DNA of 52,792 nt, from positions 1 to 52,792 of the forward strand of contig CAIKKY010000026.1 in NCBI GenBank assembly GCA_903828145.1, read 5' to 3'. Origin of the DNA: an uncultured Hyphomicrobiales bacterium. GTDB lineage: Bacteria > Pseudomonadota > Alphaproteobacteria > Rhizobiales > Devosiaceae. Shown in pieces: positions 1 to 12,010 of this stretch (positions within the stretch are counted from its first letter, which is position 1; the number at the start of each line of letters is the position of its first letter). Both the position numbers and the translations under genes were made by a program. The notes below the pieces were generated by a model, which had not been told where the DNA came from, searched no databases, and worked only from the letters and a program-made list of their open reading frames with translations.

Positions 1-4508
<4,508 letters not shown>

Positions 4509-4710
4509 ACCAGCTCCTCAATTTCTCGAATGTCTCGGAGGCAAATGTCCAAAGGCCCGACTATCATCCGTCGGACATCAGGACATTTGCCTTTGATTTC
4601 AATGGGAACAGGGCTTTAGCCCCTTGCTCCTTAAGCCTTGATGACCAACCCGAATAATTCCGCCGGATCAGCCAAACCTCTGCCTGTAACACCAGGACCG
4701 GGGCGAAATT

Positions 4711-4734
4711 GAGGCGGCGGTTGCCCGCCGCCTC
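4711..4734 (-). terminator. rplL-rpoB intercistronic hairpin, probable attenuator
   Basis: A perfect 10-bp inverted repeat (GAGGCGGCGG / CCGCCGCCTC, 4-base loop) sits 21 bases past the rplL stop codon. On the minus-strand transcript it is followed by AATTTCG rather than a run of U, so it looks like a weak or partial terminator. In many bacteria a partial terminator here makes L7/L12 mRNA more abundant than rpoBC mRNA. That role is inferred from position. Confidence 0.6.
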
Positions 4735-4755
4735 TAAAATCACCAAACGGTGAGC

Positions 4756-5127
4756 TTACTTCAGCTCAACCTTGGCGCCAGCGGCTTCAAGCTTCTTCTT
4801 GATGTCTTCGGCTTCAGCCTTCGAAGCGCCTTCCTTCACGGCCTTGGGAGCCGCTTCGACAAGCGCCTTGGCTTCGCCGAGACCGAGACCGGTGATGGCG
4901 CGCACTTCCTTGATGACGTTGATCTTGTTCTCGCCGAACGCGGCGAGGATCACGTCAAATTCGGTCTTTTCTTCAACCGGAGCTGCGGCAGCGGCCGGAG
5001 CGGCAGCAGCAGCCACCGGAGCGGCGGCGGAGACGCCCCACTTTTCTTCCAGCATCTTCGACAGTTCCGAAGCCTCGAGCACGGTCAGCGCCGAGAGGTC
5101 GTCAACGATTTTGGCGAGATCAGCCAT
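4756..5127 (-). CDS. rplL: 50S ribosomal protein L7/L12
   Basis: This is the multicopy stalk protein of the large ribosomal subunit, which recruits translation factors (123 residues, normal length). The N-terminal dimerisation helices [20 protein letters not shown] are followed by an Ala/Pro-rich flexible hinge at about residues 33-50. The C-terminal domain contains [20 protein letters not shown] and [12 protein letters not shown]. It lies 81 bases after rplJ on the same strand, and together they encode the L10-L12 stalk complex. A GC-rich hairpin follows before rpoB. Confidence 0.98.
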   Translation of the reverse strand: MADLAKIVDDLSALTVLEASELSKMLEEKWGVSAAAPVAAAAAPAAAAAPVEEKTEFDVILAAFGENKINVIKEVRAITGLGLGEAKALVEAAPKAVKEGASKAEAEDIKKKLEAAGAKVELK

Positions 5128-5208
5128 TTTGTTTCTCTTTCTAAATCAGTCGTAAGGTTCGAACCTGGTTGACGGCCGGACCCGATGCCCGGCCTGTCAG
5201 CGTGGTGC

Positions 5209-5727
5209 CTATGCGGCGTTGCCCTTCTCGGCGTGAGCCGAGATAACACGCGCCACCGCGCCGCCCGGTGCCTGCAGGACAGATGCGATGCGGGTCGCGG
5301 GCTGCTTGAGCAGTCCGGCGAGGGTCGCACGCAGCTGGTCCAGCGAGGGCAACGTAGCCAGCGCCTTGACATTGTTGGCGTCGAGCCCGGTCATCCCCAT
5401 GGCGCCGCCGAGAACCACAAACTTCTGGTTCTTTTCAGCGAACTGAGCCGCGACTTTCGGCGCGGTCATGGGGTCCTGGGCGTAGGCGACAACGGTCGGC
5501 CCGATAAACAGGGCCGAAATGTCGGCGGTGTCGGTGTCCTTGAGGGCAAGCTTGGCCAGGCGGTTCTTGGCGACCTTGATCGTACCGCCAGCGGCCTTCA
5601 TCTGCCTGCGCAGGGCCTCGAGGTCGGCAACGGTCAGGCCGGCATTCTGAGCGACGACGATCGAGCCGGCCGACGCGAACGCGGCCTGCAGGGTCGTGAC
5701 GAGCTCAGCTTTTTCCGCTCTTTCCAC
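5209..5727 (-). CDS. rplJ: 50S ribosomal protein L10
   Basis: This is the stalk base protein that anchors L7/L12 dimers on 23S rRNA (172 residues). I place the start at the GTG at 5727. It has a good GGAG site eight bases upstream, and the product then begins VERAEKAELVTTLQAAFASA, matching the usual N-terminus and length of alphaproteobacterial L10. An in-frame upstream extension to 5784 has no family similarity. The core contains GLTVADLEALRRQMKAAGG and KNRLAKLAL. It is followed by rplL and preceded by a 324-nt untranslated region after rplA, where autoregulation by L10 would be expected. Confidence 0.95.
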   Translation of the reverse strand: MERAEKAELVTTLQAAFASAGSIVVAQNAGLTVADLEALRRQMKAAGGTIKVAKNRLAKLALKDTDTADISALFIGPTVVAYAQDPMTAPKVAAQFAEKNQKFVVLGGAMGMTGLDANNVKALATLPSLDQLRATLAGLLKQPATRIASVLQAPGGAVARVISAHAEKGNAA

Positions 5728-6051
5728 TGCTAGTCTCCAACATATCCCGGAACATGGTCCTCCGGGTCTTGCCAATTGCTGCACTTCGCTTGCGGCGAAG
5801 CCCAGCGGTTAACGCCTGTCAACCGGTCGGCGCATGGGACAAGCCCGAAGCGGCAACTGGCCTGGTTCGAACCGGACTTTGGATTTTCATCCGAAATTCG
5901 GTCTCACCCCGTCTATTGCGGGCCCCTTTCGGGATTAAGCGGGGGTTTGAGCCCCACGCCGCGCAGTCTCGGACAGGACTTACGCCAGCACGAATTGCTT
6001 CATGATGGCGTCTCGGGCGACCGGAGCCGCCCGAAACTGAGGTCAATCGTC
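5728..6051 (-). promoter_or_regulatory. rplA-rplJ intergenic leader, candidate L10 autoregulatory region
   Basis: There is no gene in these 324 bases. Just past the rplA stop, a 7-bp stem (TCGGGCG / CGCCCGA, 6013-6034) forms without a U-tract. Near the rplJ start, CCCGG at about 5770 can pair with CCGGG at about 5750. Long structured leaders before rplJ are known binding sites for the L10-L12 complex in other bacteria. I infer the same here from position, without recognising a specific consensus. A separate rplJ promoter inside this region is possible, but I see no convincing -35/-10 pair. Confidence 0.4.
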
Positions 6052-6744
6052 TTAGTTGACGGTCGACGGATCGACATGGACGCCAGGGCCCATGGTCGAG
6101 GAGAGCGCAACGCGCTTCATGTAGGTGCCCTTGGCGCCAGCCGGCTTTGCCCGCTGCACCGCATCGGCAAAAGCCTTGATGTTCTGCAACAGGGCTTCGT
6201 CCGAGAACGACACCTTGCCCACGCCAGCCTGCAGGATACCGGCCTTTTCGACGCGGAATTCAACAGCGCCGCCCTTGGCCGACTTCACGGCGCCCGCGAC
6301 ATCCGGGGTCACCGTACCCACCTTGGGGTTCGGCATCAGGTTACGCGGGCCAAGCACCTTACCGAGACGGCCGACCAGCGGCATCATATCGGGGGTCGCG
6401 ATCACGCGGTCGAAATTGATGACGCCATTCAGAACCTGCTGAACGAGATCTTCAGCACCAACCACATCGGCACCGGCCTTGCGGGCTTCATCGGCCTTGG
6501 CATCCTTGGCGAACACAGCCACGCGCACGGTCTTGCCCGTGCCGTTCGGCAGAACGACCACGCCGCGCACCATCTGGTCCGCATGGCGCGGGTCAACGCC
6601 GAGGTTGAACGCCACTTCGATGCTTTCATCGAACTTGGCCTTGGCGCGCTCGCGCACCATCTTGAGGGCGTCTTCGAGCCCATACAGCTTCTTGCGATCA
6701 ATGCCTGCCTTGGCGGCAGTCATGCGCTTGCCATCCTTTGCCAT
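6052..6744 (-). CDS. rplA: 50S ribosomal protein L1
   Basis: This large-subunit protein forms the L1 stalk near the E site and is commonly a translational repressor of its own operon (230 residues, normal length). The N-terminus [20 protein letters not shown] and the conserved segments [34 protein letters not shown] and [20 protein letters not shown] match the family throughout. It starts three bases after the rplK stop, so the two are translationally close, as in the standard rplKA pair. Confidence 0.98.
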   Translation of the reverse strand: MAKDGKRMTAAKAGIDRKKLYGLEDALKMVRERAKAKFDESIEVAFNLGVDPRHADQMVRGVVVLPNGTGKTVRVAVFAKDAKADEARKAGADVVGAEDLVQQVLNGVINFDRVIATPDMMPLVGRLGKVLGPRNLMPNPKVGTVTPDVAGAVKSAKGGAVEFRVEKAGILQAGVGKVSFSDEALLQNIKAFADAVQRAKPAGAKGTYMKRVALSSTMGPGVHVDPSTVN

Positions 6745-6747
6745 TCT

Positions 6748-7176
6748 TTAGCCCTCCACCGTGAGGCCCATCGAACGGGCGGAACCGGCAATCATCTTCA
6801 TCGCGGCGTCAACGTCGTAGGCGTTGAGGTCCTTCATCTTCTTTTCGGCAATGTCGCGGATCTGCGTCTGCGAAATCGTGCCAGCCGAGTCCTTGCCCGG
6901 AAGCTTCGAACCCGACTTCAGGTTCACGGCCTTCTTCAGGAAATAGGTCACCGGCGGCAGCTTGGTCTCGAAAGAGAAGCTCTTGTCGGCATAGATGGTG
7001 ATCACGACCGGGGTCGGGGCACCCTTTTCCTGCTCGGCGGTCTTCGCATTGAAGGCCTTGCAGAATTCCATGATGTTGAGGCCACGCTGACCGAGCGCAG
7101 GCCCGATCGGGGGCGACGGGGTCGCCGAGCCGGCCGGGACCTGAAGCTTCAGGTAACCGGTAATTTTCTTGGCCAT
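6748..7176 (-). CDS. rplK: 50S ribosomal protein L11
   Basis: This protein sits at the GTPase-associated centre of the ribosome (142 residues). The ATG at 7176 is chosen over an in-frame ATG 15 bases upstream because it has an AAAGGAC ribosome site at proper distance and gives the canonical [16 protein letters not shown] start. The proline-rich [20 protein letters not shown] and the C-terminal rRNA-binding part [20 protein letters not shown] are intact. The 159-nt gap upstream (7177-7335) contains a CCCGGA-ctc-TCCGGG hairpin just before the gene, a plausible leader structure. Confidence 0.98.
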   Translation of the reverse strand: MAKKITGYLKLQVPAGSATPSPPIGPALGQRGLNIMEFCKAFNAKTAEQEKGAPTPVVITIYADKSFSFETKLPPVTYFLKKAVNLKSGSKLPGKDSAGTISQTQIRDIAEKKMKDLNAYDVDAAMKMIAGSARSMGLTVEG

Positions 7177-7335
7177 GTTACGTCCTTTCACAAAGCCTGC
7201 CCGGAGAGTCCGGGCGGTTCAGACGCCGTGGTGCGGGCTGTAAGCGATTGGCCAACCGCCGTCCCTTCCACGGGTTCAATCCCGGCCCCTCAGGCCCGGG
7301 AGGTTTGATCCGGCCCGAAGGCCGCATCACACCGG

Positions 7336-7866
7336 TCAGATCTTTTCGACCTGGCCGTATTCCAGTTCCACGGGGGTTGCCCGCCCGAAGATTGAGACTT
7401 CCACCTTGAGGCGCGAGCGCTCTTCGTCGACTTCCTCAACCACGCCATTGAAGCTGGCAAAGGGACCGTCCGACACACGCACCTGCTCGCCAACCTCGAA
7501 CGAGACCGACGGCTTGGGATGCTCAACGCCTTCCTGCACCTGCTGCAGAATGGCCATGGCCTCCTTATCGGAGATCGGCATCGGCCGGTCGCCCGAACCG
7601 AGAAAGCCCGTCACCTTCGGCGTATTCTTGATGAGATGGAACGCCTGATCGGTCATTTCCATCTTCACGAGCACATAGCCCGGAAAGAACTTGCGCTCGG
7701 TGTCCACCTTGCGGCCGCGACGGACCTCAACCACCTTTTCGGTGGGCACGATCACGTCATCGAACAGCGACTCGAGCTTGTTCTGAGCGACCTTTTCCTT
7801 GATGGCGTCAGCCACCTTGCGCTCGAAATTCGAGTATGCCTGCACGATATACCAACGCTTGGCCAT
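7336..7866 (-). CDS. nusG: Transcription termination/antitermination protein NusG
   Basis: NusG is a transcription elongation factor that binds the RNA polymerase clamp and links it to Rho or the ribosome (176 residues). The N-terminal NGN domain begins [19 protein letters not shown]. The KOW domain near the C-terminus is seen as [20 protein letters not shown]. The ATG at 7866 follows GAGGCGGC and gives the family start. An upstream in-frame ATG at 7884 adds six unsupported residues. It lies 36 bases after secE, the usual pair. Confidence 0.97.
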   Translation of the reverse strand: MAKRWYIVQAYSNFERKVADAIKEKVAQNKLESLFDDVIVPTEKVVEVRRGRKVDTERKFFPGYVLVKMEMTDQAFHLIKNTPKVTGFLGSGDRPMPISDKEAMAILQQVQEGVEHPKPSVSFEVGEQVRVSDGPFASFNGVVEEVDEERSRLKVEVSIFGRATPVELEYGQVEKI

Positions 7867-7902
7867 GCCGCCTCGTCGCTCCACTACCCGCCCGGGATCG
7901 CC

Positions 7903-8097
7903 TTAGAAGGCGCCGAGGATTGCCTCTACCAGCCAATAGATAACCTGGTCGGCCAACAGAAAAAACACGCTGGCAATGGCCACGAACACCAGAACCATCA
8001 CCGTCGAGATCAAGGTCTCATTCCGGCTCGGCCAAGTGATCTTGTTCACTTCCTGGCGCACCTCTTGCAGAAATTTCAAAGGGTTGACGCCAGCCAT
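7903..8097 (-). CDS. secE: Preprotein translocase subunit SecE
   Basis: This is the small membrane subunit of the SecYEG channel (64 residues), of the single-helix type found outside enterobacteria. The amphipathic helix KFLQEVRQEVNKITWPSRNE carries the conserved KITWPSR motif, followed by one hydrophobic span (about residues 30-55, TLISTVMVLVFVAIASVFFL). The ATG at 8097 is preferred to a TTG six bases upstream because a GGGAAAG site precedes it. The gene heads the secE-nusG-rplKAJL-rpoBC series and has its own promoter-like sequence upstream. Confidence 0.95.
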   Translation of the reverse strand: MAGVNPLKFLQEVRQEVNKITWPSRNETLISTVMVLVFVAIASVFFLLADQVIYWLVEAILGAF

Positions 8098-8171
8098 TCG
8101 CAACTTTCCCTATCGGCCTTCGGCCCAAAAAACATTAACCGCGCGAGTCACCCCGGGCGGCTGTTGCGGGG

Positions 8172-8200
8172 TATCTAAAGGCTCATGGGTCCGATTGCAA
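8172..8200 (-). promoter_or_regulatory. Candidate sigma-70 promoter for secE-nusG
   Basis: On the minus strand TTGCAA (8195-8200) and TAGATA (8172-8177) are separated by exactly 17 bases. Both boxes match housekeeping promoter elements well, and the predicted start lies about 70 bases upstream of secE. This is inferred from sequence alone. Confidence 0.55.
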
Positions 8201-8308
8201 GCGGGTTATACGCCCCCTGCCCCAGGCTGGCCCGAAGCCTCTCAACGAGGACCGGGTCCCGGCTGACACAGGCACCACAGCAAATGAGACCCAAGGGGAA
8301 ATCAGGGC

Positions 8309-8384
8309 TGGCAGGGGCAGCAGGACTTGAACCCGCGACCCTCGGTTTTGGAGACCGATGCTCTACCAACTGAGCTATACCCCT
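8309..8384 (-). tRNA. tRNA-Trp (anticodon CCA)
   Basis: A full cloverleaf reads on the minus strand. Acceptor AGGGGTA pairs with TGCCCCT, the anticodon loop is CTCCAAA, the T-arm has GGTTCAAGTCC, and the terminal CCA is encoded. It lies upstream of secE, an arrangement common in alphaproteobacteria. Confidence 0.97.
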
Positions 8385-8398
8385 AAACCAGCGGCATC

Positions 8399-8427
8399 CG
8401 TCTACTGTGAACGCCCGTTGGATGCAA
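8399..8427 (-). promoter_or_regulatory. Candidate promoter for tRNA-Trp
   Basis: TTGCAT (8422-8427) and TAGACG (8399-8404) lie 17 bases apart on the minus strand, about 15 bases upstream of the mature tRNA. The spacing is ideal and the -10 box is imperfect. Confidence 0.45.
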
Positions 8428-8576
8428 GTGCTCTCAACCATGCGTTTGCGCCGCAAGGAACACCACACCTTGGCGGTTCGTGTGTCTTTAGACGTGAAAA
8501 CCCTTATGCATTCATTGACATAGGCATTATCACGTAACACAGTGCAGGCTCTATACACCGCGTTAAGGGGCTAGCC

Positions 8577-8879
8577 GTGTCGACTACCAATCCATTGCAG
8601 GGTCGTTCTGAGGGACCGGAATTACGCAAGGCCGCAGGCCGTTATGTGCGCGAGTGCCGCGAAACGGCGGGCCTCACGCAGCTCGAACTCTCGAAGCGCC
8701 TCGGTCTCGACTACTACACGCTGATTTCGCAGTTGGAACTGGGCAAGACCCGCGTGCCACCCGAGCGGATGAAAGATTGGGCCGAACACCTCAACGTGCC
8801 CCCCCGCGCCTTCGCCGAGCGCCTGCTGCGCTCCTATGATCCGTTCACCTGGGATCTGCTGTTCGGCGCGGAAGCCTGA
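8577..8879 (+). CDS. Small helix-turn-helix (XRE/Cro-type) DNA-binding protein
   Basis: This 100-residue protein starts at GTG 8577, supported by AAGGGG six bases upstream. Residues about 18-62 form a Cro/C1-type HTH: RECRETAGLTQLELSKRLGL then DYYTLISQLELGKTRVPPER. The C-terminal part ends RSYDPFTWDLLFG, a tail that looks constrained and is not part of the HTH. It is monocistronic and divergent from tRNA-Trp. It is probably a transcription regulator, but the target is not visible. The 198 bases after it, up to tRNA-Gly, contain nothing I can assign. Confidence 0.8.
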   Translation: MSTTNPLQGRSEGPELRKAAGRYVRECRETAGLTQLELSKRLGLDYYTLISQLELGKTRVPPERMKDWAEHLNVPPRAFAERLLRSYDPFTWDLLFGAEA

Positions 8880-9077
8880 GCCCGAGGCGTCGCACCCTCT
8901 GGCCACAGAGGGCTGCGGCGTCTTCCGACGGGATTTTGGGGGCGGATCACCGAACCGACGAGTAGATTGCGGTCCAGGCGCGGAGCCCTCAGCCAACACT
9001 CAGCGCGGGCGACGGGTCCAGTCCGTCGGCGCCTCAAGGCGCGCTCTTGCCCTCTAGGATTACAGAGGGCGAAAAAT

Positions 9078-9151
9078 TGGAGCGGGTGAAGGGAATCGAA
9101 CCCTCGTATTCAGCTTGGAAGGCTGCTGCTCTACCATTGAGCTACACCCGC
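9078..9151 (-). tRNA. tRNA-Gly (anticodon TCC)
   Basis: On the minus strand the acceptor GCGGGTG pairs with CACCCGC, the anticodon loop is CTTCCAA, the T-loop is GGTTCGATTCC, and CCA is encoded. Upstream, TTGCGC and TAAAAG 16 bases apart may serve as its promoter. Confidence 0.97.
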
Positions 9152-9267
9152 CCGCGTCTGCACGCCTCTTCCCGCCTTTTAGCTGAGGCACGCCCAAGCG
9201 CAAGAGGGCACCACTGGAATAAGAGGGGCAATGGGTGGACCGACGGGCCACGCCCCGGGGCAGACCG

Positions 9268-10059
9268 CTAGGGCGCATAAAAGCCCAATGCCGCGCGAAC
9301 CAGCACCAGCAGGATGGAGAGATTGCCGCGCACGGCACTGATTTTCGTCGGCACTTCCCCTTTGGGATAGCGGCGCGCTGTGGGCAGCTCGACACAGCGG
9401 AAGCCAAGCCGTGGCGCGCACGCCGACAGATAGGCCAAAAGCTCATAGCCCGAAAACACGGCGCGAAACGGCGCGACCCGTTGATCGCGCAGCAGTCGGG
9501 CACTGTAAGCGCGAAATCCTTGCGTCGTGTCCGTCCAGTGAAAGCCCGACGCAAGGCTCAGGATCGGGGCATGCACGAACCGAATCGCCAGATCGCGGGC
9601 GGGCGGCGTGTTTTCGGCCTCGCCCCCGGGCAGGAAGCGCGAGGCCTGCACAAAGTCCACGCCCGCTTCCAGCGCCGCAATGAACTGCGGGATGGCGCCC
9701 GGATCGTCTTTGTCGTTGCCATCGATGGTAATGATCCCGTCATAGCCTTCGGCCAGCGCCACCGCGTAGGCAACGCGCAACTGCGCCGAAAGCCGGCCTG
9801 CCCCGGTTTTGATGAGGACACCCCTCACGCCCTTGGGCTCGACGCTCTGGCGATCGACCGATCCATCGCCGGTTCCCCCATCGACGATGAGAATGTCGAT
9901 CGTCTCGTGCAGCTTCAGCGCGGCCATACGCGCCAGCAAGCGGGCCAGTCGCTCACCCTCGTTCAACACCGGAATGACGACGACAAAGCGATGCCGACGT
10001 CCGGTGAAAAACTGTGGTTCAAAGGTCGGAACAACCCAGTCCTGCGGAAAACCGGTCAT
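9268..10059 (-). CDS. Family 2 glycosyltransferase (dolichyl-phosphate-sugar synthase-like)
   Basis: This 263-residue GT-A glycosyltransferase probably transfers a sugar from a nucleotide donor to a polyprenyl phosphate or glycolipid at the inner membrane face. The N-terminal strand FVVVIPVLNEGERL (about 25-38), the Asp-rich metal site TIDGNDKDDP (111-120) and TDTTQGFRAYSARLL (176-190) resemble DPM1-type enzymes. There is no C-terminal membrane segment. The start at 10059 overlaps the preceding stop codon by four bases (ATGA). A longer reading to 10287 would run through that gene and has no support. It is the last gene of the glycan cassette, and the sugar is unknown. Confidence 0.85.
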   Translation of the reverse strand: MTGFPQDWVVPTFEPQFFTGRRHRFVVVIPVLNEGERLARLLARMAALKLHETIDILIVDGGTGDGSVDRQSVEPKGVRGVLIKTGAGRLSAQLRVAYAVALAEGYDGIITIDGNDKDDPGAIPQFIAALEAGVDFVQASRFLPGGEAENTPPARDLAIRFVHAPILSLASGFHWTDTTQGFRAYSARLLRDQRVAPFRAVFSGYELLAYLSACAPRLGFRCVELPTARRYPKGEVPTKISAVRGNLSILLVLVRAALGFYAP

Positions 10060-10415
10060 GCGACTTTCACCGAAATCAAAGCCACACCAACGATCACCGC
10101 CAGAAATCCGAGCAGCGTCGTCGCCGAAAAACTCTCCTTGAAAATGAGAGCTGATGCGACGGCGACGGCCGCCACGGCACCCGATGTCAGGATCGGATGG
10201 GCGACATTCAGCGGCAGGTGCTGCAAGGCGACGGCGTAGAGCAGGAAGGCCAATCCATAGAGGGCAAGACCGGCAAGAAGTGGCCAATTGGCCAGTGTGG
10301 CCAGGGGATCAGACGGCAAAAAGACCTGCCGGGGCGGCGTAACGGCCAGCTTGATGAGAACACTCGCCGAGGCGTTGGCGAGAATGCCCAAAATCAGAAC
10401 GGTCCACTTGAGCAC
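10056..10415 (-). CDS. SMR/EamA-like four-helix membrane protein
   Basis: This 119-residue, almost wholly hydrophobic protein has four predicted membrane spans (about 3-22, 42-62, 70-90, 97-117). Its size and layout resemble the small multidrug resistance/EamA group, including ArnE/ArnF-type subunits that move lipid-linked sugars across the inner membrane. The start is GTG 10415, immediately after the TGA of the preceding gene, and the end overlaps the next gene by four bases. Given its GT neighbours, a role in flipping a lipid-linked sugar is my inference. Such proteins act as dimers. Confidence 0.75.
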   Translation of the reverse strand: MLKWTVLILGILANASASVLIKLAVTPPRQVFLPSDPLATLANWPLLAGLALYGLAFLLYAVALQHLPLNVAHPILTSGAVAAVAVASALIFKESFSATTLLGFLAVIVGVALISVKVA

Positions 10416-11234
10416 TCAACGGCTCCCTTCATAATGGATTTTCGCAAACGCCAGGGCCCGCGCCAGCGCCGCAAGGCCCGGTGTTGCGGGCGTCGCCATT
10501 TCGAGCGTGGCAACACTGCGAGGATGCAAAGCGCCCAGTATCCGGCCCAGCTGCGCATGCTCCACCCCGCCGGTACCGGTTTCGACCAGATCGGGCTCGC
10601 TGATGTGAATGTGCCCCACAAGCGGCGCGACCTCAGTCAGAACCGCCTCCGGGTCCTCCTCGGCAATCATCAGGGCACCCGTATCGATCTGCAGCCGAAT
10701 CGCCTTGTGCCCGACCAGACGCACAACACGCGCTGCCTCCAGCGTGGTCACCATGAAGTTGGAGCCGTAGCGGGGCGGGTTGGCCTCAAGACAGAACACG
10801 ACCCCTTCACGCGCGCCGATTTCGCCCAACCGCCAGAAAAATTCGGTGGCGATGACATGGGCCTCGTGGTCGGCAAGGCCCGTGCGGTCGCGATTGCGGG
10901 GCGAGCCAAAGGTGAGCCGAGTTGCGCCCAACACAGCCCCAACACGCGCAATCGCAGCCAGATGGTCAAGCATCGCCCGTTGCACCTCGGCTGGCCCGAA
11001 CAGGTTCAAACCGCTGGTGCCATAGAGCAGCGACTGCATGCCCGTGATGTCAACGCCGCGACTGGCCCATTGCGCGCGAACCTCTTTAATATCGGCATCG
11101 CTTGCCCTCGGAAGGTCGGCGAAATATTTGCTCGGCGCAACATCGATGGCGTCGATGCCCTGCTGGCTGAGGATCAGGCCGACGGCGGCATCATCGGCCG
11201 TGGTCCAGGCGAGATTGGAGATCGCAAGGCGCAT
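10416..11234 (-). CDS. Sugar phosphate isomerase/epimerase-like TIM-barrel protein
   Basis: This 272-residue protein is of the xylose isomerase-like TIM-barrel superfamily. The start MRLAISNLAWTTADDAAVG and the barrel strands GVVFCLEANPPRYGSNFMVT, IRLQIDTGALMIAEED and PLVGHIHISEPDLVETGTGG have the spaced Glu, Asp and His residues that bind the divalent metal in this superfamily. Substrates of relatives range from sugar phosphates to keto-inositols, so the reaction cannot be named. It lies two bases after the epimerase gene and directly before the SMR-like gene, so it probably tailors the sugar that this operon transfers. Confidence 0.8.
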   Translation of the reverse strand: MRLAISNLAWTTADDAAVGLILSQQGIDAIDVAPSKYFADLPRASDADIKEVRAQWASRGVDITGMQSLLYGTSGLNLFGPAEVQRAMLDHLAAIARVGAVLGATRLTFGSPRNRDRTGLADHEAHVIATEFFWRLGEIGAREGVVFCLEANPPRYGSNFMVTTLEAARVVRLVGHKAIRLQIDTGALMIAEEDPEAVLTEVAPLVGHIHISEPDLVETGTGGVEHAQLGRILGALHPRSVATLEMATPATPGLAALARALAFAKIHYEGSR

Positions 11235-11236
11235 GA

Positions 11237-12010
11237 TCAGGGCTCTTGCGGTTCAGATTGCGCATAGGCGCGAATGGCCATCAGCGTTTCGCGCCGCGCG
11301 TACTGATAGGTCCCCTCCCCGCCAAACAGCGACGCGTGCCGGGTACGAAAGTCATAACGCGCCACAGTGCCGGTCGTGTTGGCAAAGCTGCGCCCAAAGC
11401 CATGCTGGGCCACGTCGGCCACGCTGATCGGTTCAGCAGTGAGGTGCACAAGCGAGAGGTTCGCCTTGAGTGCCGTTGTGATGTCGGACCAGAGATTGAC
11501 CATCGGGTAAAACTGAAACACCCCCCGGTGATCGATGGCATCGAGGTTGTTGTTGTGCTGGAAATCATAAAGCACGTTCTTCCTAAGGCCGGGCCCTACC
11601 AGACCCGGCAAGCGCACCACCAGGGGCTGCGGCGCCCAATCGGTCACAAAGCGTTCAAGCCGCCGCCGGTTTAGCCCATAGGGCTGCAGTCCGGCCTCAT
11701 GAACCGGGGTCTCTTCGTCAACGGCGATGGGCGAGGAAAAAACGTCCACAGTGCTGATGAGGACGACGCGCCGGGCCGAGACGGTCTGCAACTGCGCCAT
11801 CAGCCCCTCAATCCGCGCCCGGTCCGCCTCCGGCTCCCGATTGGCGAGCCATTTCTGGGCCGGAGCCCCCGCAATCACGAGGAGGTCGAAACTCTGCCCC
11901 CGGATCGACGCAATATCCGTTGACCGAAACTGCGCCTCAAACTGCGTCTGCTTCTTGAGGGTCGTGCCAACAAAGCCCGAGTGACCAACAAGGCCTTGCC
12001 GCGCGCTCAT
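11237..12010 (-). CDS. NAD-dependent sugar epimerase/reductase-like protein
   Basis: This 257-residue extended-SDR protein begins with a Rossmann motif GLVGHSGFVG (residues 6-15, GxxGxxG). STVDVF (86-91) is the usual active-site strand. The catalytic YxxxK appears as Y111-GLN-R115, so Lys is replaced by Arg, which is unusual and may mean altered chemistry. The substrate region includes RLPGLVGPGL. The ATG at 12010 overlaps the stop codon of the upstream membrane-protein gene by four bases. It is shorter than many nucleotide-sugar epimerases (about 310-340 residues). Its likely role is modification of the sugar made by this cassette. Confidence 0.75.
   Translation of the reverse strand: MSARQGLVGHSGFVGTTLKKQTQFEAQFRSTDIASIRGQSFDLLVIAGAPAQKWLANREPEADRARIEGLMAQLQTVSARRVVLISTVDVFSSPIAVDEETPVHEAGLQPYGLNRRRLERFVTDWAPQPLVVRLPGLVGPGLRKNVLYDFQHNNNLDAIDHRGVFQFYPMVNLWSDITTALKANLSLVHLTAEPISVADVAQHGFGRSFANTTGTVARYDFRTRHASLFGGEGTYQYARRETLMAIRAYAQSEPQEP

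Noticed and set aside
8175-8558. A 127-residue minus-strand frame covering tRNA-Trp
   Set aside because: It runs through a complete tRNA gene and its promoter, so it is not a protein gene.
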